From NCBI GenBank assembly GCA_023380285.1, contig JAMCRA010000019.1, forward strand, positions 1 to 9,887: DNA of 9,887 bases, given 5' to 3'. The stretch comes from Bacillota bacterium. Lineage in GTDB: Bacteria > Nitrospirota_A > Leptospirillia > Leptospirillales > JAMCRA01. Under the pieces are notes generated by a model. The model saw only the letters and a program-made list of their open reading frames with translations. It did no database searches and had not been told where the DNA came from. The translations under genes and the position numbers were made by a program. Below are positions 6,858-9,887 of the stretch, piece by piece (the stretch's first letter is position 1; every line of letters starts with the position of its first letter).

Positions 6858-7519
6858 CGATGAACTGCCTCAATCTCTTCCAATGTCAACGTATGTCCTT
6901 CCGGATGGGAAAACCATTCTCCCTTCCAGCCCAGACGGGAGAATCCGCGAAAGCTTTTTTCCCCCAAGGCATAAGGCACAACAGGGTCTCCCGTTCCATG
7001 CCCCATAAAAAGCTTCTGCCGGCTCTTTCCGGTCCAGCGATCTTCCAAAAAGTCCGGATCGGGGTCGTATGTTGACAAAGCCAGGATTCCCCCGAATTCT
7101 TCGACGCTTCGGAGACCCGCCTGCAAACAAACAAGACCACCCTGAGAAAAGCCCGCAAGAAAAATCCTATCGACAGGAACGCCATTTTCCTTTTCCGACT
7201 CAATCCATTTCAAAAGCTGGTCAGCCGAATGATTCATACCGTCCCAGTCCGGATCCTTTTCGATGCGGGGAGAAGAAACGTCATACCAGGCTCTCATCCG
7301 CAATCCCTGATTGACCCTCACCGGACGAACCGGAGCGTTGGGGAGAAGAAAGCGGAGATGTCCTTCTCCGGACAGTCCGAGATATGGGAGGATACCTGTC
7401 AGGTCCTGGCAATCGGCGCCCAAGCCGTGCAACAAAAAGACAGTGCCGGAAAAGGGAGCGGGGCAGACCTGCTCCCATCCGCCATCCGAACCGAAGTCAA
7501 ATGGAGTCCGTTCTCTCAT
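6833..7519 (-). CDS. Alpha/beta-hydrolase esterase, phospholipase/carboxylesterase family
   Basis: The 228-aa product matches the small carboxylesterase (abhydrolase_2) family, which includes bacterial EstB-like and YpfH-like esterases and eukaryotic acyl-protein thioesterases. These hydrolyse short carboxylic or thio esters in the cytoplasm. Visible motifs are VFLLHGLGADCQDL (27-40, oxyanion loop), FLLPNAPVRPVRVNQG (57-72), MRAWYD (75-80), nucleophile elbow GFSQGG (123-128, Ser125), GHGTGDPVVP (173-182, Asp178) and PEGHTLTLEEI (206-216, His209). The catalytic triad is complete. No signal peptide is seen. The true substrate cannot be told from sequence. ATG 7519 lies one base after the stop of the DUF255 gene, and the end overlaps the next gene by 25 bases. 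Confidence 0.9.
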   Translation of the reverse strand: MRERTPFDFGSDGGWEQVCPAPFSGTVFLLHGLGADCQDLTGILPYLGLSGEGHLRFLLPNAPVRPVRVNQGLRMRAWYDVSSPRIEKDPDWDGMNHSADQLLKWIESEKENGVPVDRIFLAGFSQGGLVCLQAGLRSVEEFGGILALSTYDPDPDFLEDRWTGKSRQKLFMGHGTGDPVVPYALGEKSFRGFSRLGWKGEWFSHPEGHTLTLEEIEAVHRWLVAAHS

Positions 7520-7520
7520 C

Positions 7521-9590
7521 TCAGGAAAAGTCCCCCTGAGGCGAAGGCTTCACGGACAACTGTATCCGGAGCTTCTCAAGGGTGTCCGCGGAAGGCAGGC
7601 AAACCGTTCCCCGACAGACCCATCCGGTCGTTCGATCCTCCGGAAAATGTTTTCTCATCCCTTCGGGCAATTGGAAAGACTGTCGGATGGCTTCGGTCAG
7701 ATCGACAACAAAAGACTCCGGATCCAATTCCTGTTCGATCTTCTTTTTCCAGTCTTGCGCCTGGGGACCCGCGAGGAGGACCACTGGCTGAGAAGCGGAA
7801 TAAGTCTCCAGAGCGGCGGTCATCGTCGTATAACCGGCTGGTTGTTCCTTCATGTGCGAAAAATAGAGTCGAAGGCTCCGGTCTGCAGCCGTAATGTACG
7901 GAAGGTAACCCGCCAGACTGCCCAGCCACAGAAGCGACTGGGTTGCGACGGCATTTCCCGAAGGGAGAGCCCCGTCATGTCCGTTTTTGGGTCGATGTAT
8001 CAAGGTTTCATGATGCTTACCTGTAAAATAGAAGCCGCCGGACTCTGCATCATGAAATTCATCGAGAAGGACATCGGCAATCTTTGTCGCAAACGCGAGG
8101 TCCTCCGGACGAAAATCGACTCTCAGAGATTCGAGAACGGCGGAAAGAAGAAAAGCATAATCATCAAGATACGCTGGAAGCGGCTGTTTTTTCTCCGAAA
8201 AAACGGCCATCAGAGTTCCGTTTTTCCACATTTGAACGCGCATAAAGTCCATGGCCTTTCGACCGGCCGCTATCCATTCGTCTTTTCCGAGAAGACGGCC
8301 TGCATAGAGGAGAGCTTTTGCCATCAAGGCGTTCCACGCGGCGAGAATCTTGTCGTCCAGCCCGGGTCTCACGCGCGAGGATCGATAGTCGAACAATTTT
8401 TTCCGGGAAGAGTTTATCCTCATCTCGATTTCGGATTCCGGCAAATTAAACTGCTTTGAAAGCTCGCCGATCGAACGGGCCTCGTGAAGATGCCATGCAT
8501 GCCCTTCGAAATTGGGAGGGCCAGAAAGCCCAAAGTACTCGGAGGAAACACGGAACTCACCATCCGTGAGAACGCGCCGCACCTCCTCGACCTGAAACAC
8601 GTAAAAACGGCCTTCTTCTCCTTCAGAATCGGCATCCAGAGAAGAATAAAAAACTCCTTCGGCCGAACGCATCTCCCGAAACAACCATTCAACCAGCTCT
8701 TCCGCAGTTCGGGAAAAGACAGGATTTTTGGAAACTCTGGCTGCCAGTGCCAATGATTCAAGAAGGAGAGCATTGTCGTAAAGCATTTTCTCGAAATGGG
8801 GGATCAACCATCGATCGTCCACGCTATATCGGGCAAATCCGCCCCCCACATGGTCCCAGATTCCTCCCTCTCTCATCCGGGACAGGGTCAATGTCGCCAT
8901 GTGAACAGCAGTGGGATCCTCCTGTCTCTGATAACGGCGCAGAAGATACGAGAGATCCATTGCGTGCGGAAACTTCGGCGCCCCCCCGAATCCTCCATAT
9001 TCCGGATCGAACCGGGACTTCAGGCTATTCACGAGAGCGTCTGCCGGCGACAAATCCAGTTCGACTTTTCCGGTTTCGCCAACAGGGTTGGTTTGCCCCA
9101 GATATTGAAGAATCGGGTGATCCGATTTTTCGAGACCCTCCCGATGCTCCCGGTAAAAATCCCGAATCTGTTCGAGCACCTGCACAAATCCGGGAAGACC
9201 GAACCGTGGTTGCGCCGGAAAATACGTTCCGCCGGCAAAGGGAATCTGGGTCGGGGTCAAGAACATTGTCAGTGGCCACCCACCGTTCCTCCGTGTAATC
9301 ATTGTGTGCGCCATCTGATAAATCTGATCCAGATCCGGACGCTCTTCCCGATCAACCTTGATATTGACAAAAAACTCGTTCATCACCGCTGCAACTTCGG
9401 AATTTTCGAAGGATTCATGTGCCATGACATGACACCAGTGACATGCGGCATATCCAATTGACAAAAGAACGGGCTTTTCTTCCCGACGGGCCTTGTCAAA
9501 AGCCTCCGGCCCCCATGGATGCCAGTCGACGGGATTATCTGCATGTTGCCTTAGATAAGGGCTTGTTTCTCCACTCAGCCGGTTTGCCAC
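7521..9590 (-). CDS. Thioredoxin-fold DUF255 protein, YyaL/SPATA20 type
   Basis: The product is 689 aa. The N-terminal thioredoxin-like domain (about 1-165) begins [21 protein letters not shown] and carries CHWC (50-53) in [16 protein letters not shown], then [13 protein letters not shown] and [11 protein letters not shown], all diagnostic of the DUF255/YyaL family. The remaining part resembles an alpha/alpha-barrel of the glycosidase type and includes [35 protein letters not shown] and [12 protein letters not shown]. The family is widespread but its biochemical role is not settled; a redox role is inferred from the CxxC and a sugar-related role from the barrel. I start at GTG 9590, five bases after AAGGGG, giving [13 protein letters not shown] like the usual family start. 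GTG 9596 is possible but sits on the ribosome-binding site. It is the first gene of the run. Confidence 0.94.
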   Translation of the reverse strand: MANRLSGETSPYLRQHADNPVDWHPWGPEAFDKARREEKPVLLSIGYAACHWCHVMAHESFENSEVAAVMNEFFVNIKVDREERPDLDQIYQMAHTMITRRNGGWPLTMFLTPTQIPFAGGTYFPAQPRFGLPGFVQVLEQIRDFYREHREGLEKSDHPILQYLGQTNPVGETGKVELDLSPADALVNSLKSRFDPEYGGFGGAPKFPHAMDLSYLLRRYQRQEDPTAVHMATLTLSRMREGGIWDHVGGGFARYSVDDRWLIPHFEKMLYDNALLLESLALAARVSKNPVFSRTAEELVEWLFREMRSAEGVFYSSLDADSEGEEGRFYVFQVEEVRRVLTDGEFRVSSEYFGLSGPPNFEGHAWHLHEARSIGELSKQFNLPESEIEMRINSSRKKLFDYRSSRVRPGLDDKILAAWNALMAKALLYAGRLLGKDEWIAAGRKAMDFMRVQMWKNGTLMAVFSEKKQPLPAYLDDYAFLLSAVLESLRVDFRPEDLAFATKIADVLLDEFHDAESGGFYFTGKHHETLIHRPKNGHDGALPSGNAVATQSLLWLGSLAGYLPYITAADRSLRLYFSHMKEQPAGYTTMTAALETYSASQPVVLLAGPQAQDWKKKIEQELDPESFVVDLTEAIRQSFQLPEGMRKHFPEDRTTGWVCRGTVCLPSADTLEKLRIQLSVKPSPQGDFS

Positions 9591-9595
9591 GATCA

Positions 9596-9601
9596 CCCCT
9601 T
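9596..9601 (-). promoter_or_regulatory. Ribosome-binding site of the DUF255 gene
   Basis: Minus-strand AAGGGG five bases before GTG 9590. It argues for GTG 9590 over the in-frame GTG at 9596, which would overlap it. It can pair with CCCCT in the leader at 9631-9635. Confidence 0.65.
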
Positions 9602-9610
9602 ATATAATGT

Positions 9611-9635
9611 CCCTCATCCAGACTGGCTGGAGGGG
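9611..9635 (-). promoter_or_regulatory. Leader hairpin upstream of the DUF255 gene
   Basis: On the minus strand CCCT-CCAG (9634-9627) pairs with CTGG (9621-9618) and, past a 3-base bulge (9617-9615), with AGGG (9614-9611). The loop is CCAGT. This is an 8-bp stem about nine bases before the AAGGGG ribosome-binding site. The same CCCCT (9635-9631) could instead pair with AGGGG of that site, giving two exclusive folds. There is no T-run after it, so it is not a terminator. Regulation by this element is inferred. Confidence 0.35.
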
Positions 9636-9686
9636 CGCATCGAAAACAAAAATTACTCGACGATAAAACACGATTGTTGCTTATCC

Positions 9687-9716
9687 AATGTATGTCAAAC
9701 GGATCAGACCCGTCAA
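9687..9716 (-). promoter_or_regulatory. Candidate sigma-70 promoter of the gene run
   Basis: Minus-strand TTGACG (9716-9711) and TACATT (9692-9687) are separated by 18 bases, matching 5 of 6 and 4 of 6 consensus positions. Transcription would start near 9680, giving a leader of about 90 bases before GTG 9590. A perfect TTGACA also exists at 9698-9693, but its -10 partners are poor (AACAAT at 14-base spacing or AATCGT at 17). This is the best promoter candidate in front of the first gene, but is unproven. Confidence 0.4.
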
Positions 9717-9887
9717 AACTTTAAGAGTCCCCGGATATCCACCAGTGGTCTTTGAAGAAGCACCGAACGAGACACAAAATTTAGGCCGGACTCACGTATC
9801 CGGAAAACTCATGGGGAATCCAGGATTGGAACTCTAGTGGGACACTTCTTGATGATATTCCTTATGGTAAAGCGTTTCTCCCCTTCT
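9717..9887. other. Non-coding right-edge segment
   Basis: I see no supported gene on either strand here. The segment holds small inverted sequences: CCGGA-8-TCCGG, the palindrome GGATATCC and CCAC-2-GTGG. None has the length or T-run expected of a terminator. No tRNA, recognisable insertion-sequence end or repeat array was seen. At its outer end two minus-strand frames are open and could be the tail of a gene outside the window (see 9834-9887). Confidence 0.5.
9834..9887 (-). CDS. Possible 3' tail of a gene entering from the right edge
   Basis: Reading leftward from the edge, one frame is open for 17 codons and ends with TAG at 9834, giving a tail that ends LYHKEYHQEVSH. A second frame is open slightly longer, to a TGA at about 9811, with RFTIRNIIKKCPTRVP. 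Either could be the end of an upstream gene, and neither is recognisable. With so little sequence, both open frames may be chance. Confidence 0.15.
   Translation of the reverse strand, partial: RRGETLYHKEYHQEVSH

Noticed and set aside
7311..8459. A 382-codon open frame on the plus strand.
   Set aside because: It lies antisense to the DUF255 and esterase genes, crosses their junction, encodes a low-complexity Arg/Ser/Pro-rich product without motifs, and is explained by codon bias of the real genes opposite.
8747..9461. Two overlapping plus-strand open frames of 183 and 221 codons.
   Set aside because: Both are antisense to the conserved thioredoxin domain of the DUF255 protein, have no recognisable domain, and overlap each other.
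9603..9608. Perfect TATAAT on the plus strand.
   Set aside because: No -35 element lies at proper spacing and no plus-strand gene follows. On the minus strand the same bases would put the transcription start on the ribosome-binding site.
9691..9716. Two GTCAAA repeats spaced about 18 bases, considered as an operator.
   Set aside because: They mirror the two TTGAC -35-like boxes of the candidate promoter; the match is too short to call a regulator site.

Overview
The window is a dense, ordinary-looking stretch of bacterial core genome. All twelve supported genes lie on the minus strand, so the biological reading order runs from the right edge to the left edge. The gene set (peptide deformylase, Fmt, MreBCD, PBP2) is bacterial, with moderate GC judged by eye. 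The envelope genes MreC, MreD, PBP2 and HtpX fit a rod-shaped didermal bacterium. The compact layout, frequent TTG/GTG starts and protein style suggest a Nitrospirota-type organism such as Leptospirillum. That assignment is an impression from memory, not a search result, and is weak to moderate.

Right part (9887 to 6429, read leftward): about 290 bases without a supported gene hold a candidate promoter and a leader hairpin. They are followed by a 689-aa thioredoxin-fold/DUF255 (YyaL/SPATA20-type) protein, a 228-aa alpha/beta-hydrolase esterase of the phospholipase/carboxylesterase family, and a 142-aa secreted protein of unknown function. Middle part (6432 to 3318): def (peptide deformylase), fmt (methionyl-tRNA formyltransferase), htpX (membrane zinc protease) and rpe (ribulose-phosphate 3-epimerase). 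Left part (3175 to 1): an RDD-family membrane protein, mreB, mreC, mreD and the first 71 codons of mrdA (PBP2), which runs off the left edge.

Neighbouring genes are separated by at most 142 bases. Several overlap: by 4 nt at mreC/mreD, htpX/rpe and the secreted-protein gene/def, by 11 nt at def/fmt, and by 25 nt at esterase/secreted protein. I see no convincing intrinsic terminator between any of them, so much or all of the run may be co-transcribed, possibly with internal promoters, the best place for one being the 142-bp rpe/RDD gap. Functionally it joins formyl-methionine handling (Fmt adds the formyl group, Def removes it), membrane protein quality control (HtpX), a pentose-phosphate/Calvin enzyme (Rpe) and the elongasome (MreBCD with PBP2).

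I found no CRISPR array, tRNA, rRNA, complete insertion sequence, toxin-antitoxin pair or recognisable defence system, and no strong case for a previously undescribed system. The most useful second-look items are a corrected mreB start (TTG with a perfect ribosome-binding site), a hairpin covering the ribosome-binding site of the RDD gene, alternative pairing in the leader of the DUF255 gene, an unrecognised small secreted protein, and htpX lying between fmt and rpe.
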